This document shows positions 1 to 8,311 of a stretch of 64,000 nucleotides of DNA, piece after piece; within the stretch, counting starts at the first letter, position 1; every line of letters starts with the position of its first letter. Source of the DNA: Filifactor villosus (lineage in GTDB: Bacteria; Bacillota; Clostridia; Peptostreptococcales; Filifactoraceae); assembly GCF_042652965.1 (NCBI RefSeq), contig NZ_JBHSHL010000051.1, positions 1 to 64,000 of the forward strand, in the 5' to 3' direction. A model generated the notes under the pieces. It was given only the letters and a program-made list of their open reading frames with translations. It ran no database searches and had not been told where the DNA came from. Position numbers and translations under genes: made by a program.

Positions 1-190
1 GGGCTATGAGATTACGAAGAAGGAGTTCGAGGCGAATATCTCTTATCTGGTCGATGATCATTTCGTCGAACTACAGAAATTCGGAGAAGTGTCATTCGTC
101 GAAACGCTGAGTAACAAATTCTACAAACTGACCACTTCCGGAGTTGACTTGGCAGAGGGGACGGTTGAAGACAAAGGGGTGTGCTTGTAA
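1..190 (+). CDS. C-terminal fragment of a small phage protein, possibly winged-helix
   Basis: The frame starting at base 2 is open from the window edge to a TAA at 188-190 and encodes about 62 residues. The end reads like the last strand and wing of a winged helix (KLTTSGVDLAEG). In Mu-like phages of Firmicutes, small regulatory or packaging-associated genes precede the gp27-type small terminase, and this one overlaps that gene's ATG by one base (TAATG). No function can be assigned from the fragment. Confidence 0.6.
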   Translation, partial: GYEITKKEFEANISYLVDDHFVELQKFGEVSFVETLSNKFYKLTTSGVDLAEGTVEDKGVCL

Positions 191-744
191 TGAATCGAGC
201 GCACAGCAAAATCGATAAGCTGCCTGACGCCCTCCGCGAGGCTATTCACGATGCAATCGTAAATAAGAGGATGACTTACGAGCAGATCACAAAGATGATT
301 CACGAGGCAGGGCATAAAGATATCTCCTCGAAGTCGGTCGCGCGTTACGGCAAGAAGTTCAGTGAGAAGCTCGAAAGCATAACAAGGGCGAAAGAACAGG
401 CTAAGGCGATTATTGAATCTTCGGCAGGCTCAAAACTCGATATGGCTGAGGCAAGTTCTACAATGGCATTTCAATTATTGATGAATATGCTCCTGAACAC
501 GGAGGACGGGAAGGTCGACAAAAATGCGATTGCGGGAATGCAAGCATTGGCATCGTTGGAGCGCTCGGCGGTAAGCAGGGAAAAACTCCGCTATCAGTTC
601 AACAAAGGAGTCGATGCTGCGGCGGAAAAAATCAAACTTGAACTGCAGGAAGTGTTAAAAACCGAACCGGAACTCCTCGGAAAGATTTTGGAAATCCTTG
701 AAAGGGTTGAAAAACAGGCGAAAGAGGAGAATTTGAAATCTTGA
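190..744 (+). CDS. Phage small terminase subunit, Mu gp27-like (DUF3486)
   Basis: The 184-residue product begins MNRAHSKIDKLPD and has the DUF3486 layout. An N-terminal helix-turn-helix region (residues ~10-50, with the motif LPDALREAI and a second helix ISSKSVARYGKK) is followed by a long helical oligomerisation region rich in E, K and A. Mu gp27 recognises the packaging site and hands DNA to the large subunit. The ATG at 190 is chosen over the upstream GTG at 181 because AAAGGGG lies about ten bases ahead of it and it couples to the preceding stop. It lies directly upstream of the large terminase but is separated from it by a 179-base gap rich in TGAAAG repeats. Confidence 0.85.
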   Translation: MNRAHSKIDKLPDALREAIHDAIVNKRMTYEQITKMIHEAGHKDISSKSVARYGKKFSEKLESITRAKEQAKAIIESSAGSKLDMAEASSTMAFQLLMNMLLNTEDGKVDKNAIAGMQALASLERSAVSREKLRYQFNKGVDAAAEKIKLELQEVLKTEPELLGKILEILERVEKQAKEENLKS

Positions 745-932
745 AAGATGGGTTTGAAAGATAAAAATCGATGGAGAAGGCAAAGGGCAAATCGAATATA
801 GCTATAAAATGCAAAAAAATGCAGTTTATAGCGTCTTTAAAATCGGATGTAAAAATATAAGAGAGAAATTTTGAAAGATAAATGAAAGGCAATGAAAGAA
901 AATGAAAGGGGTTTTTTCTTTCTGTGAAAGAT
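742..932 (+). repeat. Cluster of seven TGAAAG hexamers between terminase genes
   Basis: TGAAAG occurs at 742, 755, 872, 883, 893, 903 and 925. Four of these extend to TGAAAGAT (742, 755, 872, 925). The gap is otherwise purine-rich and has no open gene. The reverse complement ATCTTTCA recurs three times beyond the last phage gene (20620-20649). It could be a protein-binding array, for example for terminase, transposase or a late regulator. The binding role is an inference. Confidence 0.55.
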
Positions 933-2435
933 GAAACTATCAAGCGGGGTGAAAATGTGTCGATCTTGAGAGAAATCGCAGGGAGAAAAATCAATAAGAC
1001 GAAAGAGGAAGAGGAGAGAGAACTCAAGATTGAAGAAGGCCGCTACTCGTTCCGGAAATTCTGCAATTATATGAATCCGTCTTTTTTCTCGGATTCAAGA
1101 ACCTTTCAGGATGTATTATGCAATACTCTGCAACAGATGTATGAGAAAAAGCTCTTAAATAAGAATGGGAGGCCTTACGACAAATTGGTTATTAACCTTC
1201 CGCCCGGACATGGAAAATCCTATACCGCGGGGATGTTCGCTTCCTGGGCATTCGGGCAGGATGTAAAAAATCAGGTCATTACGGTTTCTTATAATCAGAC
1301 GCTTTCCACACGCTTTGCCAAAACGGTGAGGGAGATGATCCAGGATCAGGAGATCCGAGGGGACTTGGATTATTTTGTTCCTTCTTCGTTCTTCCCTGGG
1401 TTGAAGATCAAAGACGGAGATGGAGCGATGGACCTCTGGTCCTTGGAAGGTTCTTATATGTCCTATCTAGCAACGTCTTTCAGCGGATCAATCACCGGTA
1501 TGCGTGGCAATATCGGAATTATCGATGATCCTATCAAAAACAAAGAAGAAGCTGTAAACGAGAGAGTAAAGGACAATCACTGGGATTGGTATAAGAATAC
1601 ATTCTTATCACGGATGGTCGAGGGAGCGATTCAAATCATCATCATGACCAGGTGGGCAACAGATGACCTCGCCGGGAGACTGATCGCAGCATATCCGGAC
1701 GAGTGTTTTGTGTTGGAGATGCCTGTTTTGTCTGAGGACGGTGTGCCACTTTGCGACGAAATCTTAAGCAGGGAGGCAATCGAAGATAAAAGAAAAGGAA
1801 TCGATGAGGAGATTTTTCTGGCGAACTACATGCAGCAGCCGATCGACAAGACCGGAGCACTATACGGAGAATTTAAGACTTATGACGTATATGACCCGGA
1901 TCGGGTCACAAGGCGCCTCGCCTATACCGATACGGCAGATCAGGGTGCGGACTTCCTCTGTCAGATCTGTGCGGATGAGATCAATGGATTTTTGTATATC
2001 ACAGATATTTATTATACAGATGAGGCGATGGAGACAACGGAGAAGGAAGCGGCAAGGAGATTGACAATAGCAGGAACGAAGGAAGACGTCATCGAGAGCA
2101 ACAATGGAGGAAGAGGCTTTGCTCGAAACGTAGAGAGAGAATTGAAAGACCTTAAAAACAAAAAATGCGTGATTACCTGGTTTCATCAGTCGAAGAACAA
2201 GAAAACGCGTATCTTAGTCAACGCTACGAATGTCATGGAGCAGGTGATTATGCCGGAAGGATGGAAGAAAAAGTATCCGGAGTTCGCAAAAGCGATTATG
2301 AAATATCAGAGAAAAGGAAAGAATGATCACGATGACGCTCCGGACTGCCTGACAGGTCTGGTGGAACTGTGTAACGGAGAAGTCAAAGGAAAGAAGAGAA
2401 TGCGGATGCTCAGCAAAAAGCTGCTTGGATTATAG
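924..2435 (+). CDS. Phage terminase large subunit (ATPase and nuclease)
   Basis: This is the 503-residue DNA-packaging motor. The N-terminal ATPase shows a Walker A-like PPGHGKS at residues 93-99 and a Walker B GIIDDP at 198-203. The C-terminal RNase H-fold nuclease shows an acidic TDTAD at 335-339 and a late DDAPD at 470-474 that would complete the metal site. The length is typical of the family. It starts at GTG 924, where the ribosome binding site (GAAAGGGG) is rather distant. A second GTG at 957, preceded by CGGGGTG, is an alternative start that would drop 11 residues. It works with the upstream gp27-like small subunit and the downstream portal. Confidence 0.93.
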   Translation: MKDETIKRGENVSILREIAGRKINKTKEEEERELKIEEGRYSFRKFCNYMNPSFFSDSRTFQDVLCNTLQQMYEKKLLNKNGRPYDKLVINLPPGHGKSYTAGMFASWAFGQDVKNQVITVSYNQTLSTRFAKTVREMIQDQEIRGDLDYFVPSSFFPGLKIKDGDGAMDLWSLEGSYMSYLATSFSGSITGMRGNIGIIDDPIKNKEEAVNERVKDNHWDWYKNTFLSRMVEGAIQIIIMTRWATDDLAGRLIAAYPDECFVLEMPVLSEDGVPLCDEILSREAIEDKRKGIDEEIFLANYMQQPIDKTGALYGEFKTYDVYDPDRVTRRLAYTDTADQGADFLCQICADEINGFLYITDIYYTDEAMETTEKEAARRLTIAGTKEDVIESNNGGRGFARNVERELKDLKNKKCVITWFHQSKNKKTRILVNATNVMEQVIMPEGWKKKYPEFAKAIMKYQRKGKNDHDDAPDCLTGLVELCNGEVKGKKRMRMLSKKLLGL

Positions 2436-2444
2436 GAGGATGCG

Positions 2445-3782
2445 ATGATCAAGCTACAACAATTCGAAGTAAACGAAAAGAATGTGAAATTGGTCGTCGA
2501 TCGATTTCTGGCAAAAGAGTTCGGGCGTCTGAATCTTCTGTATCAATACTACTCCGCGGATAACGAGATCTTAAATCGTCAGACGGAAGCGGGGAAACCG
2601 AATAATCGGCTCGCCTGCGCGTATGCGAAGTATATTACAAAGCTTCAGACCGGATATTTTGCAGGAGTGCCGGTCAAGCTGAAATCCTCGGAAGAGGAGT
2701 ATCTACAGAAGTTCAATGAAGTGATGGAGTACAATTTTTCTCAAGATGTGAATTTTGAAATGGCCAAGTCCGCCTCTATTTTCGGATATGGGGTTGAATT
2801 AATTTATCAAAACGAGAGGGCGGAAACAAAGTTCAAGAAGCTTGATCCGCGTGAGGTGATCCTGATCTTCGGCACGTCGATGGATTCTTTCCTTTTGTGC
2901 GGCCTCCGCTATTACGTTGTTTCCGGCTTAGATAACAAGGCGATCGAAGTCGCGGAAGTTTACACGGAAGAGGAAAAGCGATATTTTTCGCGAAAACAAG
3001 GGACAGCAAACTTTGTTGAAGACAAGGAGCGGCGAGAGGAGAACATCTTCTCCGAGGTTCCTTTTATCTTGTATAAGAACAATGAAGAGATGAAGTCGGA
3101 CTTTGAGGACGTGCTCCGATTAAACGACGCCTACGATACATCGCAGTCCAACACGGCGAATGATGTCGATTACTTCAACGATGCCTACATGGTCATCGAC
3201 GGAAGCAACGATATCACGGATGACTCCGACGACGAGGAGGGCGGTAGAACAAGCGCTGCAGAAAAGATGAAGAAAAACAGGATTTTGTTCTTTCCGGACG
3301 GCGGAGGTGCGAAGTTCCTGGTCAAAGACATCAACGATGCGGCGACGGAAAACTATAAGAATCGCTTAAATGCGGATATTCATAAGTTCTCGATGACACC
3401 GGATTTGGGCGACGAGAAGTTTGCAGGCAACCTCTCCGGGATTGCGATCAAATTCAAGACGATCCCGCTCGAAGAGGCGGCGACGGAGAAGGAGAATAAG
3501 TTCCGGGTAGGCTTGCGAAAGCGTAGCGAACTGATTACGAAACTCTTGAATATCAAATTTAATCGTGACTGGGATTTCCGTATGATCACAGAAGAGTTTA
3601 CGCGAAACCTTCCTGTGAATGAGCAGGAACTTACGAATACGATCCTCTCCTGTGCGGAGTATATCAGCAAACGAACACTTTTGGAGCTTCTGCCGCAAAT
3701 CGAGAATGTCGACGAGGAGCTTCGTCGGCTCAAGGAAGAGCAGGACGAATACGATAAGCTCGACTATGCGATTGAAAGCTAG
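2445..3782 (+). CDS. Phage portal protein, SPP1 gp6-like
   Basis: The 445-residue portal subunit forms the dodecameric ring at the packaging vertex. The N-terminus (YYSADNEILNRQ, then LACAYAKYITKLQTGYFAG) is typical of SPP1 gp6-type portals. An acidic loop DDSDDEEGG near residue 260 and a long helical C-terminus end in EEQDEYDKLD. It begins with ATG 2445 behind AGGAGG, ten bases after the terminase stop. Placement between terminase and MuF is the standard order. Mu itself uses a different portal (gp29), so the head module is a mosaic. Confidence 0.93.
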   Translation: MIKLQQFEVNEKNVKLVVDRFLAKEFGRLNLLYQYYSADNEILNRQTEAGKPNNRLACAYAKYITKLQTGYFAGVPVKLKSSEEEYLQKFNEVMEYNFSQDVNFEMAKSASIFGYGVELIYQNERAETKFKKLDPREVILIFGTSMDSFLLCGLRYYVVSGLDNKAIEVAEVYTEEEKRYFSRKQGTANFVEDKERREENIFSEVPFILYKNNEEMKSDFEDVLRLNDAYDTSQSNTANDVDYFNDAYMVIDGSNDITDDSDDEEGGRTSAAEKMKKNRILFFPDGGGAKFLVKDINDAATENYKNRLNADIHKFSMTPDLGDEKFAGNLSGIAIKFKTIPLEEAATEKENKFRVGLRKRSELITKLLNIKFNRDWDFRMITEEFTRNLPVNEQELTNTILSCAEYISKRTLLELLPQIENVDEELRRLKEEQDEYDKLDYAIES

Positions 3783-3790
3783 GTGCTGTT

Positions 3791-5380
3791 ATGACGACGG
3801 CGGAGTATTTTCAAAAGAGGGCTCTTCACAAAGAACAGAGACAGAAGAATCGAGGAGAGAAGTTCCTCAAGAATTTAGAGAAAACGTACAAGGAAGCACA
3901 GAAACAGATCGACAAGAATCTTGAAAAGTTTTATGAAAGATACGAAGTTGAGGCGGGAGGCGAAGCGAAGGACTTAAATCGACTGCTTAGCCCGAAGGAA
4001 GTCGAAGAGTTCTATCAGAATTTTGACGATAACATCAGCACGAGAGACTGGACGGATCAGGAGCTACAGGATCTGCAGAAGAGATATCTGAAGGAGCGTA
4101 TTTCCCGGCTCGAGGCGTTGAAGAAGCAGATTGAATTGCAAGTGGAACTGATATCAAAAAGTACGGATGTTCAAATGTTCGAGCATTTGAACGAGGTCTA
4201 CAAGGACAGCTATTACGACACCGCCCACCAACTGTATCATAATGAGACGATTGTAAATCAACTGGTCTCCTCTTCTGCGATCTCGCCTTTTAATGACTTT
4301 ATGACCCTTTCCTTCGCCACGTTAAATGCTGCGGCTGTCGAGCTGGCAGTAAGCAGGCCGTGGTCGGGGAAGTCTTTTTCTTCCAGGATCTGGAGGAACA
4401 ACAAGAAGACGATCCGAGAGGTTTCGCAGGCCCTGTCCGTGGGTTTTGCTCAAGGGCACAGTATTGACAAGATGTCGAGAAGGCTTCGAGATAGAATGAA
4501 TGTATCGTTCTCCAACGCCAAACGACTCGTTCGGACAGAAAGCAACTACGTGATGGGAGAGGCGACGTTCGACTGTTACCAAAATGCGGGGCTTGAGATG
4601 TACGAATTCCTCGCCACTTTGGATTATCGTACTTCTGAAATCTGTCAGGAACTCGATGGGAAGAGGTTTCCCGTCAAGGATCGCAAGGTAGGAGTAAACT
4701 GCAACCCGATGCATCCGAATTGCAGGAGTACAACGGTACCTTATTTTCCGGAGGATGAGGAGCCGTTCTACCGGATCGCAAGAGGTTCGGACGGGAAGAA
4801 TTACTTTGTAAAAGACAACATCGATTATAAACAGTGGTTTGATAATCTTTCCGTTGAGGAACAAACGAAGCTGAGCGTTATGGAAAAGCTCGACAGAAAT
4901 AAGTTTGCGGATAAGAATCAATACAAAAGATATAAGGACATCGTTGGAAAGAAAGAACTGCCAAAAACCTTTGATGAATTTCAAGAAATGAAGTATAATA
5001 ATCCTAAGGAGTTTGAGCTTTTAAGAAGGTACAACAAGTCGAGAAAAAAGAATACAATATCGGCTTGGAGCTCATTCTCGGATTACAAAACATATTATTA
5101 CAAAGTGGAACGGGGACTTGTTGGTCTAACGACAAAGGATGGAGTACAAATAACCGGGCAAAAAACTCACTTTCTGGAGAGAGTGCTTGGAACAAGTCAT
5201 GATCCGGTGACAAAAAGACCGCGAAATGGAGTTGAAATAGAACATATCAAAGACGCTTTGTTGAATGCGAATGTAGTGAAGAGCAAAAGCGACACCTCTG
5301 TTACGGAATATCGAGGAGCAAAAGCAAAGGTGATCGTTAATCATGAAACCGGGAAACTAATTAGTGTAACGCCACAGTAA
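3791..5380 (+). CDS. MuF-type minor head protein with C-terminal nuclease-like toxin domain
   Basis: The 529-residue product has a helical portal-associated N-terminus. Residues ~240-320 form a MuF/SPP1 gp7 head-morphogenesis domain (RLVRTESNYVMGEATF, CQELDGKRF, NPMHPNCRST). A linker follows, and then a distinct C-terminal domain at ~420-529. The last domain has H460 followed by E463-R464 (HFLER), a second IEHIKDAL helix and a closing strand pair ending in HETGKLIS. This resembles the BECR-fold (Barnase/EndoU/ColicinE5-D/RelE-like) nuclease domains known on phage MuF proteins. From about residue 325 the DNA becomes visibly more A/T rich, as expected for a swapped-in module. A small probable immunity gene follows directly. 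The MuF part is certain; the toxin assignment is inference from pattern and context. Confidence 0.85.
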   Translation: MTTAEYFQKRALHKEQRQKNRGEKFLKNLEKTYKEAQKQIDKNLEKFYERYEVEAGGEAKDLNRLLSPKEVEEFYQNFDDNISTRDWTDQELQDLQKRYLKERISRLEALKKQIELQVELISKSTDVQMFEHLNEVYKDSYYDTAHQLYHNETIVNQLVSSSAISPFNDFMTLSFATLNAAAVELAVSRPWSGKSFSSRIWRNNKKTIREVSQALSVGFAQGHSIDKMSRRLRDRMNVSFSNAKRLVRTESNYVMGEATFDCYQNAGLEMYEFLATLDYRTSEICQELDGKRFPVKDRKVGVNCNPMHPNCRSTTVPYFPEDEEPFYRIARGSDGKNYFVKDNIDYKQWFDNLSVEEQTKLSVMEKLDRNKFADKNQYKRYKDIVGKKELPKTFDEFQEMKYNNPKEFELLRRYNKSRKKNTISAWSSFSDYKTYYYKVERGLVGLTTKDGVQITGQKTHFLERVLGTSHDPVTKRPRNGVEIEHIKDALLNANVVKSKSDTSVTEYRGAKAKVIVNHETGKLISVTPQ

Positions 5381-5396
5381 AGAAGGAGGGTAACGG

Positions 5397-5687
5397 ATGA
5401 TAAATATATTTTTCTCTAAAAAAGATATCGATTTCTTAACAGCTTTTGCAAAAGACTGTTTTGAGTATGTTAAGCATCGTTCGGAGAAGGAAGGGAAAGT
5501 TGTGTTGAATATTGAAAACGACTCTGATTTCGACGAGTTTCATTCTGCTCTGTTTCTTGCAAGTTCGACAAGTGGAGTTGATGAAGATGACGAAATTACA
5601 GATGTTGGTATAAAACTCGAATCTATAATGGATACGATTCACTACGAATATAAAAAAATGGGAAATACAGAGGTACAAGTATCTTAA
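5397..5687 (+). CDS. Small acidic protein, probable immunity to the MuF toxin domain
   Basis: The 96-residue acidic cytosolic protein starts MINIFFSKKDIDFL and has no signal peptide. An acidic central stretch (ENDSDFDEF, then GVDEDDE) is typical of inhibitors that plug a basic nuclease site. The ATG at 5397 follows AGAAGGAGGG, 16 bases after the stop of the MuF-toxin gene. Two hairpins isolate it from the scaffold gene downstream. Its AT-rich composition matches the toxin domain rather than the head genes. I do not recognise a family, and the immunity role is inferred from position. Confidence 0.6.
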   Translation: MINIFFSKKDIDFLTAFAKDCFEYVKHRSEKEGKVVLNIENDSDFDEFHSALFLASSTSGVDEDDEITDVGIKLESIMDTIHYEYKKMGNTEVQVS

Positions 5688-5718
5688 GCACTAAGGCGAG
5701 AGCTAAGGTGCTTTTTGA
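5685..5718 (+). terminator. Hairpin with T-run after the immunity gene
   Basis: AAGCAC at 5687 pairs with GTGCTT before a TTTTTG run, with an inner GC-GAGA-GC tip. It looks like a weak intrinsic terminator closing the toxin-immunity cassette. Confidence 0.5.
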
Positions 5719-5737
5719 TTGCATTCAAAGAGGTTTT

Positions 5738-5774
5738 AAAGCCCTTTCGGAGGAGATCCGGAGGGGCTTTTAAA
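5738..5774 (+). terminator. Strong 13-bp hairpin ahead of the scaffold gene
   Basis: AAAGCCC at 5738 pairs with GGGCTTT ending at 5770, and six further pairs (two G-T) extend the stem around an AGGAGAT loop. Only four T residues follow, so it may act as an attenuator or RNA processing or stability element rather than a full terminator. Confidence 0.5.
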
Positions 5775-5801
5775 ATACAAAAAAATAAGGAGGATAAGGG
5801 C

Positions 5802-6365
5802 ATGAGATATGTTTTAAACAAAGAAAATTTTAAATTTTTCGCTCCGGATGACGGGGCTACAGGCGGAGGATCCGCGGAAGGACAATCTACGCAGGCGGAG
5901 GAAGCGAAGACTTTCACGCAGGAGGAAGTCGAGGCTATGAAGGCCGAGTGGGAAAAGATAACATCGGAGAAGCATGCTACTGAAATCGAGAAGGCGAAAC
6001 AGGCGGCGACGAAGGAGGCGGAGAGAGTCGCAAAGCTGTCGGCGGACGAGAAAAAGGCCGAGGAACTTAAGAACTTGCAGGACAAGGTGGCGGATTTGGA
6101 ACGTGAAAAAGTATTGTCAGCTTTAAAAGAGGATGCGAGGGCGGTTCTGGAAGAACAAAAGCTGCCTTCTTCTTTCCTGAACTTCGTCCTCGGAGAAGAT
6201 ATCGACAAAACAAAAGAGAACATCAACGCCTTGAAAAAAGTATTCGATGAGAGTGTCCAGGCGACGGTCGAAGAACGACTCAAAGGAAAGACTCCTGAAA
6301 GTGGAGGAACAGGATCACAAGACAACGATATTCAAGCGCAGTTTAAAGCGGCACTGAGAGCTTAA
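5802..6365 (+). CDS. Phage scaffolding protein (DUF4355-like)
   Basis: The 187-residue product is almost entirely helical and highly charged. A glycine- and serine-rich stretch (DDGATGGGSAEGQ) precedes a long coiled coil rich in E, K and A (~45-110) and a C-terminal helix. This is the build of a head scaffold placed just upstream of the capsid gene. The start is ATG 5802 behind AAGGAGG. A longer frame beginning at 5715 runs through the hairpin and is not used. The short C-terminal helix FKAALRA is a plausible capsid-binding segment. Confidence 0.8.
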   Translation: MRYVLNKENFKFFAPDDGATGGGSAEGQSTQAEEAKTFTQEEVEAMKAEWEKITSEKHATEIEKAKQAATKEAERVAKLSADEKKAEELKNLQDKVADLEREKVLSALKEDARAVLEEQKLPSSFLNFVLGEDIDKTKENINALKKVFDESVQATVEERLKGKTPESGGTGSQDNDIQAQFKAALRA

Positions 6366-6378
6366 AGGAGGAAAGAAC

Positions 6379-7293
6379 ATGGCTATCAATACATTAGAGT
6401 ATAGCAAAATTTTTCAGGAGCAACTGGATCAGCAAATTGTAGAAGAATCGACAACCGGCTGGATGGAAGACAATGCCGGTCAAGTCAAGTATTCCGGAGG
6501 AGACGAGGTTAAAGTTCCGACGATTACGATGCAAGGACTTGGAGATTATTCCAGGGACGAAGGATATGTTCAGGGGGCTGTGACGCTCGGATATCAAACG
6601 ATGAAGCTCACACAGGACAGAGGAAGAAAGTTTCATCTCGACATCATGGACGTTGACGAAACGAACTTTGTGTTGAACGCGGGAACGGTAATGGGAGAGT
6701 TCCAGAGAACTCAGGTTATTCCGGAGATCGATTCATATCGATATAGCAAGATTTTTGCTTTGGCGAAGGCAAAAAGCAAAGCGACAGAGGGATATACGGC
6801 GGTAAAGGCTACGATCTTGGAAAAACTCTTGAATGACATTCGCTCCATCCGAGACATTGCTCCGTCTGCGGAGCTGATCATCATAATGTCGCCGATCATC
6901 GCGGGAACTTTGAGTGACGCGCTTGAAAGCTCAAGAAGAATCAACATAGGAGAATTTAAGCAAGGAAATGTGAGCACAAGAGTAAAATTTCTTGACGAGA
7001 TGCCGATCATCGAAGCGCCGAGCGCACGCTTGAAAACCGTATATAAAAAGAACGATGGGAAAACAGGAGGGCAGGAAGCCGGAGGACTTGTTCCTGATGT
7101 TTCCGCGAAGGACATCAACTGGATCATTATGACAAGAAAAACCCCGATCGCTATCTCCAAGCAGGACATTACAAGGATTTTCACTCCGGAGCAAAATCAA
7201 AAAGCGAACGCTTGGCAGATCGATTACAGGAAATTCCACGATCTCTGGATCCCGGAGCATCGCCTCGACCTGGTCCGCGTATGCAGTAACTAA
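6379..7293 (+). CDS. Phage major capsid protein
   Basis: The 304-residue major head subunit starts MAINTLEYSKIFQEQLDQQ. Members of this clostridial phage family are HK97-fold shells. Visible features are an N-terminal helix, the ITMQGLGDYSR strand region, a central DVDETNFVLNAGTVMGEF stretch, and a C-terminal loop ending in HRLDLVRVC. The ATG at 6379 is preceded by AAAGGAGG, and the gene follows the scaffold by 13 bases. It should be the most highly expressed gene of the cluster. Just downstream, inside the next gene, is an 18-bp hairpin that could limit read-through. Confidence 0.9.
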   Translation: MAINTLEYSKIFQEQLDQQIVEESTTGWMEDNAGQVKYSGGDEVKVPTITMQGLGDYSRDEGYVQGAVTLGYQTMKLTQDRGRKFHLDIMDVDETNFVLNAGTVMGEFQRTQVIPEIDSYRYSKIFALAKAKSKATEGYTAVKATILEKLLNDIRSIRDIAPSAELIIIMSPIIAGTLSDALESSRRINIGEFKQGNVSTRVKFLDEMPIIEAPSARLKTVYKKNDGKTGGQEAGGLVPDVSAKDINWIIMTRKTPIAISKQDITRIFTPEQNQKANAWQIDYRKFHDLWIPEHRLDLVRVCSN

Positions 7294-7304
7294 GGAGGTG
7301 CAAG

Positions 7305-7598
7305 ATGTACAGGCTTCAACATTTGAACATTATCATAGAGACAGAAAACGAAATACAAAAAGATCGGTTGATTATGCAGGGCTACACCTTGCTTGATCAT
7401 CGGGAAGGGGAGGATACGACCTCGGACAACTCTTCGTCCGAGGTCGTATCCTCACAGGATTATAAAAAATACAAGGCAGAGGAACTTCGAAAGATCGCAA
7501 CAGAAAAGAACCTCTCCGTCACGGAGGGGATGACGAAGAAGGAGCTCGTTGAGCTTCTTGAGAAAAGCGAAAAGAGTGAGGAAAATGAATCTGCGTAA
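7305..7598 (+). CDS. Small phage protein with Rho-N/HeH-like C-terminal domain
   Basis: The 97-residue product has an N-terminal half beginning MYRLQHLNIIIETENEIQKDRLIMQGY that resembles short proteins following capsid genes. The C-terminal helix-extended-helix (residues ~58-92: YKAEELRKIATEKNL, MTKKELVELLEKSE) is of the Rho N-terminal/SAP-like type, often seen in phage head genes. The linker between them (EDTTSDNSSSEVVSSQ) is encoded by a perfect 18-bp inverted repeat. Its start is an ATG at 7305 behind AAGGAGG. The domain usually binds nucleic acid; its role in the virion is not known to me. Confidence 0.7.
   Translation: MYRLQHLNIIIETENEIQKDRLIMQGYTLLDHREGEDTTSDNSSSEVVSSQDYKKYKAEELRKIATEKNLSVTEGMTKKELVELLEKSEKSEENESA
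7410..7453 (+). repeat. Perfect 18-bp inverted repeat inside a coding region
   Basis: Bases 7410-7427 are exactly complementary to 7436-7453, with an eight-base loop. The RNA would form a very stable hairpin just after the capsid gene. No T-run follows. Confidence 0.9.
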
Positions 7599-7962
7599 GG
7601 ATGAGGTCCTGAGAGGAGTTAAGCTCCTCTCGGGACTCAAAAGCACGGAAAACGACGAAAAACTGATGTACCTGATCGAGTTGATCATCGAACAAGTAAA
7701 AAGTTATATCAACTACTCGGAGGAGATGCAGCTTCCTTCCGCATTGGAGAAGACGATCGCGGCGATCACGTCGCATGTCTTGACGATAAACGACTTTGGT
7801 ATAGCTGAACTCAAAAAAGACATTCAAGAAAAAGCGATCACGCGAGGCGACACAAAGATCGAGTTCAATGTTGCATCTGCACTTCCTTCGATTGCGGAGG
7901 TAGAGGGATTAGGGCCGTATCTTCGAGTGTTGAAGAGATACAAGCGAACACAAATGAGGTGA
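7585..7962 (+). CDS. Phage head-tail connector (YqbG/gp6-like)
   Basis: The 125-residue, largely helical protein begins MNLRKDEVLRGVKLLSG and contains EKLMYLIELIIEQVKSYIN, the signature of the small DNA-packaging or connector proteins (HK97 gp6/YqbG type) that dock under the portal. The start at ATG 7585 overlaps the preceding gene by 14 bases and has GTGAGG in front. A frame from 7549 would add 12 residues without a ribosome site. It sits in the standard connector position. Confidence 0.8.
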   Translation: MNLRKDEVLRGVKLLSGLKSTENDEKLMYLIELIIEQVKSYINYSEEMQLPSALEKTIAAITSHVLTINDFGIAELKKDIQEKAITRGDTKIEFNVASALPSIAEVEGLGPYLRVLKRYKRTQMR

Positions 7963-7968
7963 GCTGTG

Positions 7969-8307
7969 ATGAACGAGCGTGCGATTTTAGAAAAGACATA
8001 TGCAGATACTTGTAACATCTATGATTACGAGGAAGAAATAGAAGAGGACGGGAGCACGACACAACGAAAGAGATTGTTGTATGAAAATGTGCTCTGTGCT
8101 TTCTCAAAGAGATCCTTGAGCGATCTTAAAATCGAAGACACTTCGAATCCGGTCGCTCAGTCATATATGCTCTTTCTAAGCGATGAAATTATAGTTTCAG
8201 AGGGGTTTCTCGTGTTTGTCCGCGGGGACTACTTCAAAGCGGGAAAGGGCATCATGTATAAGGGATCGCACCAGGAGGTTCCGCTGCTCTTCACGGATCG
8301 GGCGTGA
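7969..8307 (+). CDS. Phage head closure protein (YqbH/SPP1 gp16-like)
   Basis: The 112-residue beta-rich protein begins MNERAILEKTYADTCNIYDYEEE. It has the usual layout for the head-tail adaptor: an N-terminal strand with an acidic hairpin, the LYENVLCAFS strand, and a final GDYFKAGKGIMYKGSHQEVPL strand pair. It follows the connector by six bases. ATG 7969 is preferred over the GTG three bases earlier, with GAGGTGAG in front. Confidence 0.75.
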   Translation: MNERAILEKTYADTCNIYDYEEEIEEDGSTTQRKRLLYENVLCAFSKRSLSDLKIEDTSNPVAQSYMLFLSDEIIVSEGFLVFVRGDYFKAGKGIMYKGSHQEVPLLFTDRA

Positions 8308-8311
8308 TACT

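Noticed and set aside
742..932. CRISPR-like array between the terminase genes
   Set aside because: The repeated unit is only 6-8 bases with irregular spacing and no spacers. No cas genes occur anywhere in the window.
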